Assembly: GCA_964626795.1 (NCBI GenBank) | Contig: CAZVIQ010000002.1 | Location: 1-53,567, forward strand | Direction: 5' to 3' | From: RGIG1840 sp964626795 | GTDB lineage: Bacteria; Bacillota_I; Bacilli_A; RF39; UBA660 | DNA length: 53,567 nucleotides | In this document: in pieces, positions 9,321-17,099 of the stretch | How the letters are laid out: every line of letters begins with the position of its first letter | How positions within the stretch are numbered: the stretch's first letter is position 1 | The notes under the pieces: generated by a model | Seen by the model: the letters and a program-made list of their open reading frames with translations, nothing else | Told to the model about the DNA's origin: nothing | Database searches by the model: none | Program-made: the position numbers and the translations under genes

Positions 9321-9881
9321 ATGAAAAAAATTGGTTTAGAAGAATATAAAAAAATGTTAATAGGTTACTATCGTCAAAGAGCAGATGAAAATACATATGA
9401 AAAAAGAAAAAGAAATATAGAAACAAAATATAGTGATGAATTCTTAGATAGAGTAGTGTTAGAAACTAAAGAATTTATTTCATTTTTACTTAATAAAATT
9501 AACACAGAAAAGAAAACAGTAGATGATTTAATCTTTTTTAAGCTCGAAAGACCGGTTTCACTTAATGGAGAAGAACTTTGTGATCATATTAGTAATGGCT
9601 GCTATGGAGGCTGGTATTCTGACAACCTATATTCGGTTATTTGCGAAAACAAAATAATATCAGTAAGTGACTATTTACTTAGAAGTTTTTTTGGAGAGAA
9701 CTTTAAAATATATTGGAGTTCTGAAATACAAAATAGATATACATCTAGTGAAACTGCAGGATGTGAATATCCATTATATTATTTATGTTTTATTGGACCA
9801 GTTCAAGAATTTAATCAAATTTTAAATGATGTTGGTTCATTAAATGGTGATTTTGCAAAACATTTAAGATTTCCTAATTAA
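9321..9881 (+). CDS. Unknown protein between lepA and hemW
   Basis: The 186 residues have a strong Shine-Dalgarno (TAGGAGGGTTTGG) and lie 17 nt after lepA, so they are probably co-transcribed. The N-terminal third is charged and helical (KRKRNIETKYSDEFLDRVVLETKEF). The C-terminal half is rich in Tyr, Cys and Gly (SNGCYGGWYSDNLYSVICENK). There is no signal peptide or membrane helix, so it is probably cytoplasmic. I do not recognise the family. A strong terminator follows directly. Confidence 0.85.
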   Translation: MKKIGLEEYKKMLIGYYRQRADENTYEKRKRNIETKYSDEFLDRVVLETKEFISFLLNKINTEKKTVDDLIFFKLERPVSLNGEELCDHISNGCYGGWYSDNLYSVICENKIISVSDYLLRSFFGENFKIYWSSEIQNRYTSSETAGCEYPLYYLCFIGPVQEFNQILNDVGSLNGDFAKHLRFPN

Positions 9882-9884
9882 GAA

Positions 9885-9930
9885 AATAATATATTTACTT
9901 TAATAAACAGTAAATATATTATTTTATTTG
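9885..9930 (+). terminator. Intrinsic terminator after lepA operon
   Basis: AATAATATATTTACT (9885-9899) pairs perfectly over 15 bp with AGTAAATATATTATT (9909-9923) around a 9-nt loop, followed by a T-rich run. Confidence 0.8.
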
Positions 9931-9931
9931 A

Positions 9932-9960
9932 TTGAATAAATTGTCGAACTTTATTATAAT
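9932..9960 (+). promoter_or_regulatory. Promoter of hemW
   Basis: TTGAAT (9932-9937) and TATAAT (9955-9960) are 17 nt apart, between the upstream terminator and the hemW Shine-Dalgarno. Confidence 0.65.
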
Positions 9961-9987
9961 ATATTTAGAAATAAATAGGTGAGAGTA

Positions 9988-11073
9988 ATGAGAAGTGTTT
10001 ATGTTCATATACCTTTTTGCAATAGTATTTGTTCTTATTGTGATTTTTGCAAAATGCTTTACAATGAGGAGTGGGTTGACCACTATTTAAGTAAACTTGA
10101 GACAGAAATAAATAAATATTATGAAAATGATGTTGTTAAAACGATTTATATTGGAGGAGGAACTCCTTCAAGTTTAAGTATAAACTTTTTAGAAAGATTA
10201 TTTTCTATGCTTAGCAATATAAAAATTTGTGATAAAAACGAATATACTATTGAAATGAATGTTAATGATATTACTGAAGAGAAACTTATATTACTAAAAA
10301 AATATAAAATAAACAGAGTAAGTGTTGGAATTGAAAGCTTTAATAAATTTAAGCTTAAATTTATGAATAGAAAACATAATAAAAAAGAAATAATAAAGGC
10401 AATCAAATTATTAAGAAAATATGATTTTGATAATATAAATATAGATTTTATGTATGCTCTTCCTATAGAAAATTATAAAATATTTAAAAAAGATTTAAAG
10501 AAATTTCTACATCTTGATGTTGAACATATAAGTACATATTCTTTAATTATAGAAGATAATACTGCTTTAAAAATAAATGATATAAAACCACTTGATGAAA
10601 ATCTTGATGCTAAAATGTATAAATATCTTACTAGGAAATTAAAAAAATATGATTTTAATCATTATGAAGTAAGTAATTTTTCTAAAACCGGATATGAAAG
10701 CATTCATAATTTAACTTACTGGAATAATGAAGAATATTATGGATTTGGACTTGGATCACATGGATTTATTAATAATGTCAGATATGAAAATACTAGAAAT
10801 CTAAATAAATATTTAAATGAAGAGTTTAGAAAAGAAGAATATATAGTATCGACAAAAGAAGATATGGAAAATGAAGTTATATTTGGTCTTAGAAAACTTT
10901 CTGGAATAGATATAAAGAAATTCTATGATAAGTTTGGAAAGAATATACAGGAAGTATTTGATATCAAAGCTCCTTTTAAAAATAAATATTTAATATTAGA
11001 AGGTAATTATCTTAAAATACCAGAAGATAAGATCTATTTAATGAATGAAATACTTGGAATGATGCTAAAATAA
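9988..11073 (+). CDS. hemW: Radical SAM heme chaperone HemW (HemN-like)
   Basis: The N terminus carries the HemW/HemN radical SAM motif VYVHIPFCNSICSYCDF, with the CxxxCxxC iron-sulfur ligands, then YIGGGTPSSL, a glycine-rich S-adenosylmethionine site. HYEVSNFSKTGYESIHNLTYW and GLGSHGF are typical of the family. HemW is thought to bind and deliver heme rather than act as coproporphyrinogen oxidase. I start it at the ATG at 9988, because TAGGTGAG ahead of it is the Shine-Dalgarno; the GTG at 9979 is part of that site. The resulting 361 residues fit the family. Closeness to lepA is conserved in Bacilli. Confidence 0.93.
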   Translation: MRSVYVHIPFCNSICSYCDFCKMLYNEEWVDHYLSKLETEINKYYENDVVKTIYIGGGTPSSLSINFLERLFSMLSNIKICDKNEYTIEMNVNDITEEKLILLKKYKINRVSVGIESFNKFKLKFMNRKHNKKEIIKAIKLLRKYDFDNINIDFMYALPIENYKIFKKDLKKFLHLDVEHISTYSLIIEDNTALKINDIKPLDENLDAKMYKYLTRKLKKYDFNHYEVSNFSKTGYESIHNLTYWNNEEYYGFGLGSHGFINNVRYENTRNLNKYLNEEFRKEEYIVSTKEDMENEVIFGLRKLSGIDIKKFYDKFGKNIQEVFDIKAPFKNKYLILEGNYLKIPEDKIYLMNEILGMMLK

Positions 11074-11088
11074 TAAAAAGGAGAATTT

Positions 11089-11874
11089 ATGGATTTTAAA
11101 TTTATTATTAATACTGATGTTCTTGCTATTCATTTATTAACAAAATTAAAAGATTTTAGAGAAGTAAAATATGAATTGGAAAAGTTAAGACAAATGTATC
11201 CTGAAGAGTTTAATGAACTTTTCTCTCTTAGTGTAGATAAATATTTAAATGTAGATGGAAGATTTAAACAGATGCTTGAAGAATTTAAAAAATCTGAATA
11301 TTTTAAAAAAATGTATATTGAAACAAAAAAATATAAAAGATTTGTTTTATTTGGGTGGAAATTAAATAAGAAGAGAATTAATAAGTTTCTTTCTAAGATT
11401 TTAAGAATAAATATAGACAAAACGTTAAATGTTTATATATCACATCCTTATTGTTCAATTGGATATAATTCAAAAGGAGATATATTTTGGGGACACTGGC
11501 AGGGCGAAAGGAATATAAAACATAATTTAATATATCTTGTTCATGAAGCAATGCATACAATATTACCGTATAAGAACTATTATGTAAGAGAAGATTTTGA
11601 TAAAAATCACGCAATAATAGAACTTATTTCAGAATATGAACTTAGGTACTTTTTATATAAGAAGCCTGATATGGATCAAGGGCATGAGTTTCTTCTTAAA
11701 TATAGATATAAATTATATCCATATTGGCTTAAGTATATTGGTTTATCTGAAAGCGAAATACAAAAAAGAATTAAAAATGATAAAGTGGTTAATATAGTTC
11801 TTCCTTTAGAAGAGCTTAGTAAACTTAATATATATGAATTTGTAGAGTTTATTTTAAATAAAGAAATTAAATAA
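11089..11874 (+). CDS. Unknown protein with HExxH zinc-peptidase motif
   Basis: The 261 residues follow hemW by 15 nt with a good Shine-Dalgarno (AAAAGGAGAATTT). VHEAMH (H152, E153, H156) is a canonical HExxH motif in a predicted helix. About 22 residues later IIELISEYELRY supplies glutamates (near 178-184) that could be the third ligand, as in gluzincins. There is no signal peptide or membrane helix, so it would act in the cytoplasm. The N-terminal 110 residues are basic and helical. I do not know the family or substrate; the peptidase call rests on the motif. Confidence 0.8.
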   Translation: MDFKFIINTDVLAIHLLTKLKDFREVKYELEKLRQMYPEEFNELFSLSVDKYLNVDGRFKQMLEEFKKSEYFKKMYIETKKYKRFVLFGWKLNKKRINKFLSKILRINIDKTLNVYISHPYCSIGYNSKGDIFWGHWQGERNIKHNLIYLVHEAMHTILPYKNYYVREDFDKNHAIIELISEYELRYFLYKKPDMDQGHEFLLKYRYKLYPYWLKYIGLSESEIQKRIKNDKVVNIVLPLEELSKLNIYEFVEFILNKEIK

Positions 11875-11972
11875 AATTAACTGAAAAAGTAAATAATATT
11901 AGACTTATAAAAACAGAAATATATATAATGAAGTTAAATAAAAATGAAGTATTAATAATAAAATAAAGACTT

Positions 11973-12003
11973 GAACTGGTATAATAGCCAGTTCTTTTTT
12001 TGT
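11973..12003 (+). terminator. Intrinsic terminator
   Basis: GAACTGG (11973-11979) pairs with CCAGTTC (11988-11994) around an 8-nt loop, followed by a run of seven T. It would end the hemW-HExxH transcript. Confidence 0.75.
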
Positions 12004-12044
12004 TTGACAAAATTTTGGTCTTGTTTTGGTCTTGTTTTTGTCAA
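12004..12044. repeat. Tandem 11-bp repeat inside 9-bp inverted repeats
   Basis: TTTTGGTCTTG occurs twice in perfect tandem (12013-12023 and 12024-12034). The pair is framed by TTGACAAAA (12004-12012) and its exact reverse complement TTTTGTCAA (12036-12044); TTTGTCAA recurs at about 12058-12065. It lies between a terminator and the 3' side of tRNA-Ser. It could be a recombinase or regulator binding site, but nothing in the window identifies a partner. Confidence 0.6.
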
Positions 12045-12109
12045 TACTAATGTTTTGTTTGTCAATTATTAGGCTATATAAAACAATATAAAATCTTAAT
12101 TTAACACTA

Positions 12110-12143
12110 TAAAACAAAGAAAAAGCACGTGTTTACGTACTTT
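12110..12143 (-). terminator. Terminator of tRNA-Ser
   Basis: On the minus strand AAAGTACGT and ACGTGCTTT pair (one G-U) around a 4-nt loop, followed by TTTCTTTG. It lies 13 nt past the tRNA 3' end. The wobble works only in minus-strand RNA, which supports the direction. Confidence 0.7.
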
Positions 12144-12155
12144 GATTAAAATAAG

Positions 12156-12246
12156 TGGCGGAGTAGGAGAGATTTGAACTCTCGCGCCAGTTTCCCGACC
12201 TACACCCTTAGCAGGGGCGCCTCTTCAGCCTCTTGAGTACTACTCC
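12156..12246 (-). tRNA. tRNA-Ser (anticodon GCU)
   Basis: The minus strand folds as a class II tRNA: acceptor GGAGTAG pairs with CTACTCC, followed by G and an encoded CCA. The anticodon arm CCCCTGCTAAGGGTG gives anticodon GCU (reads AGC/AGU). A long variable arm (GTAGGTCGGGAAACTGGCGC) is typical of serine, and the T arm is GAGAGTTCAAATCTCTC. The length is 91 nt with CCA. It is the only tRNA gene in the window and marks one edge of the Tad pilus region. Confidence 0.95.
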
Positions 12247-12272
12247 AAATTTATCTGCTAATTAATAATACA

Positions 12273-12614
12273 TTATTTTTGAATATTAGTCAAGTTTAGA
12301 GTGACACCTATATTAATACAATTTTCTTCTATAAATTCACTTGGAAGTTCTAAAACATAATAAACTTTTTTATTTTTAACTATAATTCTATTAGGCTTTA
12401 AATTGTTAAAAACATAAAGAACTTTAAAATTTTTATCCATCATGATAACATCAATATTTTGAAAACAAAAGAAAGTATGTATTGAACTTACTTTTTTAAA
12501 AAGTATTCCATAATCAATTTTTTTTCTTTTAAACATAATTCCAATTAATCTTTTAAAAAAATTGTCTGCAGTAACAGTTTTAATTTTTATATTCTTTGTC
12601 ATATCAAACCACAT
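12273..12614 (-). CDS. DUF192 family protein
   Basis: The 113 residues match DUF192: NFFKRLIGIMFKRK, IHTFFCFQNIDVIMMD, VLYVFNNLKPNRI and VYYVLELPSEF. DUF192 proteins are small beta-barrels of unknown activity, often exported; here no signal peptide is visible. It is divergent from the pilin operon, with 67 nt between start codons. There is no Shine-Dalgarno: TATACT precedes the ATG by 4 nt, suggesting a leaderless mRNA starting at 12614 or use of the next ATG at 12602. DUF192 genes occur beside some Tad loci elsewhere, so a pilus link is possible but inferred. Confidence 0.85.
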   Translation of the reverse strand: MWFDMTKNIKIKTVTADNFFKRLIGIMFKRKKIDYGILFKKVSSIHTFFCFQNIDVIMMDKNFKVLYVFNNLKPNRIIVKNKKVYYVLELPSEFIEENCINIGVTLNLTNIQK

Positions 12615-12635
12615 AATAAGTATAACATATTTAAT

Positions 12636-12664
12636 TTGACAAAAATATAAAATTCATTTAGAAT
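12636..12664 (+). promoter_or_regulatory. Promoter of the Tad pilus operon
   Basis: TTGACA (12636-12641) and TAGAAT (12659-12664) are exactly 17 nt apart. Transcription would begin near 12671, at the AGGTGAG Shine-Dalgarno, giving a leader of about 11 nt. Confidence 0.7.
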
Positions 12665-12681
12665 TATACTAGGTGAGACGT

Positions 12682-12879
12682 ATGTTAAATAGGTTAAATA
12701 AAAAAGGTCAAGCTTTAACAGAATACATTCTTATCATTGCATTAGTAAGTGTTATAGCAATCGCGATTGTAAACGTTTTTGGAGGATATCTTAAAGATGC
12801 CATGACAAAAACAAGTTGCAATTTAGTGAATCAATCTTATGTTGAGGGAGAAAAGCCGGGTGAAGGTTATTGTGAATAA
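12682..12879 (+). CDS. flp: Flp-family type IVb pilin (Tad pilus major subunit)
   Basis: The 65 residues have a short basic leader (MLNRLNKKG), then QALTEYILIIALVSVIAIAIVNVFG. This is the G/QxLTEY prepilin processing site and hydrophobic core of Flp pilins. The C-terminal 30 residues contain two cysteines (TKTSCNL…GEGYCE) that may form a disulfide outside the cell. I start it at the ATG at 12682; the GTG at 12673 lies within the AGGTGAG Shine-Dalgarno. As the first gene it should be the most expressed, and it probably polymerises into the pilus shaft. Confidence 0.93.
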   Translation: MLNRLNKKGQALTEYILIIALVSVIAIAIVNVFGGYLKDAMTKTSCNLVNQSYVEGEKPGEGYCE

Positions 12880-13336
12880 GAAAGCAGGTTTTACGCTGGT
12901 AGAGCTTTTAGCAACAATCGCACTTTTATCAATATTGATAGTTTTTGTTGTCCCAAAAATATACAGTTATATTCAAACAGGTACAAATAAAGCTTTAGAA
13001 CTTCAGGAGAAGAATGTAGAGGATGCTGCTAAAATATTTTTAGAAGATTATTGTAAATCACCTATAACTTTAGCTCATGCTACTCAGTGTACTAAACTTT
13101 TAAATAAAGAAATTACTTCCAGTGGTTTTGCAACTTTTGAAGGTATATTAAAATTAAGCTTTTTAATTGAAAAAGATTATATTGATCCAGTTACATTTAA
13201 AAAGAATTCTTGTGATGATACCAGCTATATAGAGTTTAATACTGATGATACAATTAAAGCATATTTAAAATGTGGTGATATAAAAACTTCAGACTGGAAT
13301 CAGGAAAAATTAAATGATGCAAAACCTAATGAATAA
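12872..13336 (+). CDS. Type IV pilin-like (pseudopilin) protein in the Tad operon
   Basis: The GTG at 12872, after GGGTGAAGG, gives the classical short leader VNKKAG followed by FTLVELLATIALLSILIVFVVP. This is the G/FTxxE type IVa pilin or type II pseudopilin signature, distinct from the Flp class next door. An upstream in-frame ATG (12839) lies inside flp and lacks a good ribosome site. The mature part of about 147 residues is a charged alpha/beta domain with several cysteines (DYCKSP, TQC, KNSCDD, LKCGD). It overlaps flp by 8 nt. I infer a minor or tip pilin. Confidence 0.88.
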   Translation: MNKKAGFTLVELLATIALLSILIVFVVPKIYSYIQTGTNKALELQEKNVEDAAKIFLEDYCKSPITLAHATQCTKLLNKEITSSGFATFEGILKLSFLIEKDYIDPVTFKKNSCDDTSYIEFNTDDTIKAYLKCGDIKTSDWNQEKLNDAKPNE

Positions 13337-13691
13337 AAAAAAGAAAGGACAAGCGCTGGTAGAATTTATTATTATATTACCAATTTTCTTATTCTTAATA
13401 TTTGGATTAATAGATTTTGGAAAGATACTTTATATTAAAAATGAACTTACTGTTTTATTACCCGAAGTTAAAGAAATGTATAAGGATAAAACTTATGAAG
13501 AAATTGAAAAGTATGTTAGAAAGAATAATAAGGATAATAAGATTAGTATAACGACTAAAGATGAGAATGTTACTTTTGAAATTTATAGAAATTTAAATAT
13601 TGTAACACCGGGGCTTAATCTTATAATTGGTAATCCGTATAAAGTTACTGCTTCGCTTATTATTAATAATGAGAGTACTGAAAAAGAATGA
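13314..13691 (+). CDS. TadE-like minor pseudopilin
   Basis: The 125 residues have an N terminus typical of TadE: KKKKGQALVEFIIILPIFLFLIFGLIDFGKILYIKN. That is a basic leader, a G/QALVEF processing site and one membrane helix with a LIDFG turn. The rest is a short soluble domain. The gene overlaps the pseudopilin by 23 nt, with CAGGA ahead of two adjacent ATGs (13314, 13317). TadE-type proteins are minor subunits cleaved by the Tad prepilin peptidase, which is not encoded in this window. Confidence 0.87.
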   Translation: MMQNLMNKKKKGQALVEFIIILPIFLFLIFGLIDFGKILYIKNELTVLLPEVKEMYKDKTYEEIEKYVRKNNKDNKISITTKDENVTFEIYRNLNIVTPGLNLIIGNPYKVTASLIINNESTEKE

Positions 13692-13980
13692 TGGTCAAAT
13701 CTTAGTGATGTTTCTTATGCTTCTTCCTGTTATGATAATGCTTATAATGTTGGTAGTAGATACAGGCTTCATGATTAATAGAAATCTTAGTATAAAAAGT
13801 GTTATAAATAATGAAGAAGATATTGCTAAAATAGAAGTGGAACTTGGTAGAAATAAAATAAATTATGATAGTCTGGAAAAGAAAGATGATTGCATAATAG
13901 TAAATTCAACTGTAAAGGCTCTTTTTGGAAAGATAATTGGAAAAAAAGAATATAAAATAGTTGTAAAAAACTGTAAATAA
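13669..13980 (+). CDS. TadG-like / putative Flp pilus-assembly protein
   Basis: Starting at the ATG at 13669, the 103 residues begin MRVLKKNDGQILVMFLMLLPVMIMLIMLVVDTG. This is the GQ-xxx-LLPV-xxx-VVDTG N terminus of TadG-like and TadE-like pilus assembly proteins. The remainder is short (about 70 residues), without the von Willebrand domain of full TadG, so this is a minimal form. It overlaps the preceding gene by 23 nt and has no obvious Shine-Dalgarno, pointing to translational coupling. Confidence 0.8.
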   Translation: MRVLKKNDGQILVMFLMLLPVMIMLIMLVVDTGFMINRNLSIKSVINNEEDIAKIEVELGRNKINYDSLEKKDDCIIVNSTVKALFGKIIGKKEYKIVVKNCK

Positions 13981-13991
13981 AGAGGGATGTT

Positions 13992-14762
13992 ATGAAAGGG
14001 ATAAAAGGAAAAAGTCTTTGTATCTATTCTCCTAAAGGTGGAATAGGTAAAACTATTTTGGTTTCTAATCTAGGTGCAGTGGCAAGTAAGATGAATAAAA
14101 AAGTACTGCTTCTGGATTTTGATTTATATTTTGGGTGTTTATCCATGTTCATAAATGAAAATATTACCAAGACAGTATTTAATCTAGCAGATGATTTAAA
14201 TAATAATAGATATAAGTCAATTAATGATTATATATATAAGTATAATGATAACATTGATATTCTTTGTGCACCCAAAGATCCTAGACAGGGTTCTAAAATA
14301 AGTGCCAAATATATTGATATAATTCTTGACAGAACTACAAGTATATATGATTTAGTAATAATAGACACCTATGCAAGTTCTGATGAAATAACAGTAAGTA
14401 TTTTAGATGTCATAGATAATATTCTTTTTGTAGTTGATAATGATCCTTTTACTATGAAAAACATGAGAAATATACTTAGTATTTTTAAAGATAATGAATT
14501 TGATAATTATAAAGTTTTATTAAATAATTCACTTAGTTCAAAAATATATTATTTTTCAAATGCAGAAATTAGAAAAGTAATTGATGCAAATATTGATTAT
14601 ACATTAAGTAATAATTTTTTTATGAAAGATATATCTTCAGCTATATATGATTCTACTATACCTATACTTTATAAAAATAATTATAGGAAATATAGAAATG
14701 ATATAAATAACATGAAACTTATAATTAAAGATGTAATTGAGGTTGAAGATGAAAAAGAATAG
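13992..14762 (+). CDS. tadZ: TadZ/CpaE-like ParA-MinD family ATPase
   Basis: The 256 residues carry a deviant Walker A (YSPKGGIGKT, about residue 12-21), VLLLDFDLYFGCLS (A' motif) and DLVIIDTYASS (Walker B). TadZ/CpaE proteins locate the pilus machine at a cell site. The N-terminal receiver-like domain of some CpaE is absent, so this is the short form. It follows the TadG-like gene by 11 nt with Shine-Dalgarno AAAGAGGGATGTT, and overlaps tadA by 14 nt. Confidence 0.88.
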   Translation: MKGIKGKSLCIYSPKGGIGKTILVSNLGAVASKMNKKVLLLDFDLYFGCLSMFINENITKTVFNLADDLNNNRYKSINDYIYKYNDNIDILCAPKDPRQGSKISAKYIDIILDRTTSIYDLVIIDTYASSDEITVSILDVIDNILFVVDNDPFTMKNMRNILSIFKDNEFDNYKVLLNNSLSSKIYYFSNAEIRKVIDANIDYTLSNNFFMKDISSAIYDSTIPILYKNNYRKYRNDINNMKLIIKDVIEVEDEKE

Positions 14763-16086
14763 TTTAAAAGATGTTTTTGAAATTCAGAATAAAGATGCTT
14801 GTCCTACTATTGTTTCAGATTATGAAGTATTTAAAGATAAGGTTCTTTTGGATGAACTTAGAACAAAAATAATTTCTAATTTAATAGATAACGAACTTCC
14901 TGTTGGGATTTCTTTAATCGATTTTATAAATAATGAAATAGATAGAAGTTTAGAAGGATATGATTTATCAAATCTTGAAAGAAGTCATATTTTTAATTTA
15001 ATAGATAATGAAATTACAGGATATGGACCTTTAACAGAACTCTTAAAAGATAAAAACATTAGTGAAATAATGGTAAATGCACCAGATGAGATTTATATTG
15101 AAATAGATGGTTCTCTTGTAAAAGATTCAAGTATTTCATTTATTAATAATGAACATATAATTAGAACAATACAGAGAATGATCCAGCCTTTAGGAAGAAC
15201 AATAGATGCGACTAATCCTATGGTTGACTCAAGACTTAAAGATGGTTCAAGAATTAATGCTGTTATACCTCCTCTTAGTGTAAGAGGCCCTGTACTAACT
15301 ATAAGAAAGTTTAAAGCTTCTTTAGAAACAGCTGATGATTTACTTAGAATGGGTACTTTTACTCCATATATGGCAAGATTTTTAGAAGCAGCAGTTCAGG
15401 CTAAACTTAATATTATAATATCTGGAGGTACAGGAAGTGGTAAAACTACACTTCTTAATATCTTAAGTTCGTTTATAAATAATAATGAAAGAATTATTAC
15501 AATAGAAGATGCAGCAGAACTTAAACTTCGTCAAAGTCATGTTATTTCTTTAGAAACCAGAGTAATGAATTATGACTCTGATGGTGAAGTAACAATTAGA
15601 GATTTAGTGATAAATTCACTTCGTATGAGACCAGATAGAATTATAGTAGGTGAAGTTCGTGGTAAAGAAGCGTTTGATATGCTTCAAGCAATGAATACAG
15701 GTCATGACGGCTCTCTTTCAACACTTCATGCAAATGGAGTAATGGATGCTTTAAATAGACTTGAGACAATGGTACTGATGAGTGGTATAGAAATTCCAAT
15801 TAAAGCAATAAGAGAATATATATTTAATGCTATAGATATTGTTATAAATATTGAAAGATTAAGTGATGGAAGAAGAAAAATTCTAAAGATAAGTGAACTT
15901 AAATCAATGGAAAATGGGGATATAATTCTTGAAGATATCTTTGCGTTTACTGAAAAAGGTCTTACAAAAAATGGAGAAGTAGATGGAGAATTTATACTTT
16001 ATGAAAAAGTTCCTAAAGTTTTAAAGAAAATTAGAAGTAAAGGAATAAATTCTATAGATTTTATGTTTGAAAAAGTAGAGAGGTAA
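14749..16086 (+). CDS. tadA: TadA/CpaF secretion ATPase of the Tad pilus
   Basis: This hexameric PilT/VirB11-type ATPase should power pilus assembly at the inner face of the membrane. The N-terminal domain includes GYGPLTELLKDKNISEIMVN and IDATNPMVDSRLKDGSRINAV. The Walker A ISGGTGSGKTTLLN lies near residue 226, the Asp box is TIEDAAELKL, and Walker B and His box are RMRPDRIIVGEVRG and GSLSTLHAN. I choose the ATG at 14749 (MKKNSLKDVF, 445 residues) because GAGGTTGAAG precedes it; a TTG at 14737 is less likely. TadB follows 2 nt downstream. Confidence 0.95.
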   Translation: MKKNSLKDVFEIQNKDACPTIVSDYEVFKDKVLLDELRTKIISNLIDNELPVGISLIDFINNEIDRSLEGYDLSNLERSHIFNLIDNEITGYGPLTELLKDKNISEIMVNAPDEIYIEIDGSLVKDSSISFINNEHIIRTIQRMIQPLGRTIDATNPMVDSRLKDGSRINAVIPPLSVRGPVLTIRKFKASLETADDLLRMGTFTPYMARFLEAAVQAKLNIIISGGTGSGKTTLLNILSSFINNNERIITIEDAAELKLRQSHVISLETRVMNYDSDGEVTIRDLVINSLRMRPDRIIVGEVRGKEAFDMLQAMNTGHDGSLSTLHANGVMDALNRLETMVLMSGIEIPIKAIREYIFNAIDIVINIERLSDGRRKILKISELKSMENGDIILEDIFAFTEKGLTKNGEVDGEFILYEKVPKVLKKIRSKGINSIDFMFEKVER

Positions 16087-16088
16087 TT

Positions 16089-17099
16089 ATGGATAAGATA
16101 AGAATACTTGAAATATTAATTACTCAGATGATAATTGTTTTATCATTAGTTTTTATTATTATCTCACTTCTTATCGTTCGTAAAAATAATAAAATAATAA
16201 AGAAATTTAATAATTATACTGTTAAATCAATAAAAAGGGCTAATGTATCTTTTTTTGATAAGCTTATTTATATGATGGAATATATAATATCTAAGAATGC
16301 TGAAGTATTAAGAAAACTTAGATTTATGACTAGATATGCTAAAAAGTATGATAAACATTTAACTTTTGAAGAACTTAAGAATAAAGATGGTTTTTATATA
16401 CTTTCTACTAAGTTTATGATGACTTTTTTTATAGTACTTTTGTATTTTTTAAATCAGGTATTCAGATATAAAGATATAACTTTTGGAGGTATATTTTTAT
16501 CTGGAATACTTGGATATTTTATAACTGATATATTTCTTTTACTTAATTATATGAAGAAGAAAAAAGAGATTGAAGAAGATCTTTTAAAAGCAATCATGGT
16601 AATGAACAGTGCATTTAAAAGTGGTAGAAGTTTAGTTCAGGCAATTGAAATCGTTAAAGATGAACTTACTGGGGCGATAAGTGATGAATTTAAGAAAATA
16701 TATCTTGATATTTCTTATGGGCTTAGTGTTGAAACAGTATTTGAAAGATTTTATCAAAGAATAAAGCTTGAGGAAGCAAAATATATTTCAAGTAGTTTAA
16801 CTTTACTTAATCAAACAGGAGGAAATATTACTAAAGTATTTGAATCAATAGAAAAAGAATTTTATAGTAGAAAAAAACTTGATAATGAATTAAAAACTAT
16901 GACTGCTTCAAGTGTTTTTGTTTTTAGAACGTTATTATTTATGCCTTTTATAGTGTGTCTTGTAATATTTATATTAAATAATAATTATTTTGATCCTCTT
17001 TTTAACTCTGGATTAGGAAAAATAATTCTTGCTTTAATAGGAATACTTTATTTAATATATATAATAATTATTAAAAGAATAATAAAGGTGGAATTATAA
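16089..17099 (+). CDS. tadB: TadB-like platform protein (T2SSF domain)
   Basis: The 336 residues have an N-terminal membrane helix (about 10-30), a basic cytoplasmic part, paired helices near 110-155, and a GspF/T2SSF domain (KAIMVMNSAFKSGRSLVQAIEIVKDELTGAISDEFKKIYLDISYGLSVETVFERF). A final pair of helices follows. It forms the inner-membrane platform with TadC and couples to TadA. Its stop overlaps the tadC start (TAATG), so translation is probably coupled. Confidence 0.9.
   Translation: MDKIRILEILITQMIIVLSLVFIIISLLIVRKNNKIIKKFNNYTVKSIKRANVSFFDKLIYMMEYIISKNAEVLRKLRFMTRYAKKYDKHLTFEELKNKDGFYILSTKFMMTFFIVLLYFLNQVFRYKDITFGGIFLSGILGYFITDIFLLLNYMKKKKEIEEDLLKAIMVMNSAFKSGRSLVQAIEIVKDELTGAISDEFKKIYLDISYGLSVETVFERFYQRIKLEEAKYISSSLTLLNQTGGNITKVFESIEKEFYSRKKLDNELKTMTASSVFVFRTLLFMPFIVCLVIFILNNNYFDPLFNSGLGKIILALIGILYLIYIIIIKRIIKVEL

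Noticed and set aside
9979..9987. GTG start extending hemW by three codons
   Set aside because: The GTG is part of the AGGTGAG ribosome site; the ATG at 9988 has correct spacing.
11905..12117. 70-residue minus-strand frame over the repeat structure near tRNA-Ser
   Set aside because: It crosses the terminator and tandem repeats, has no ribosome site and an unlikely composition.
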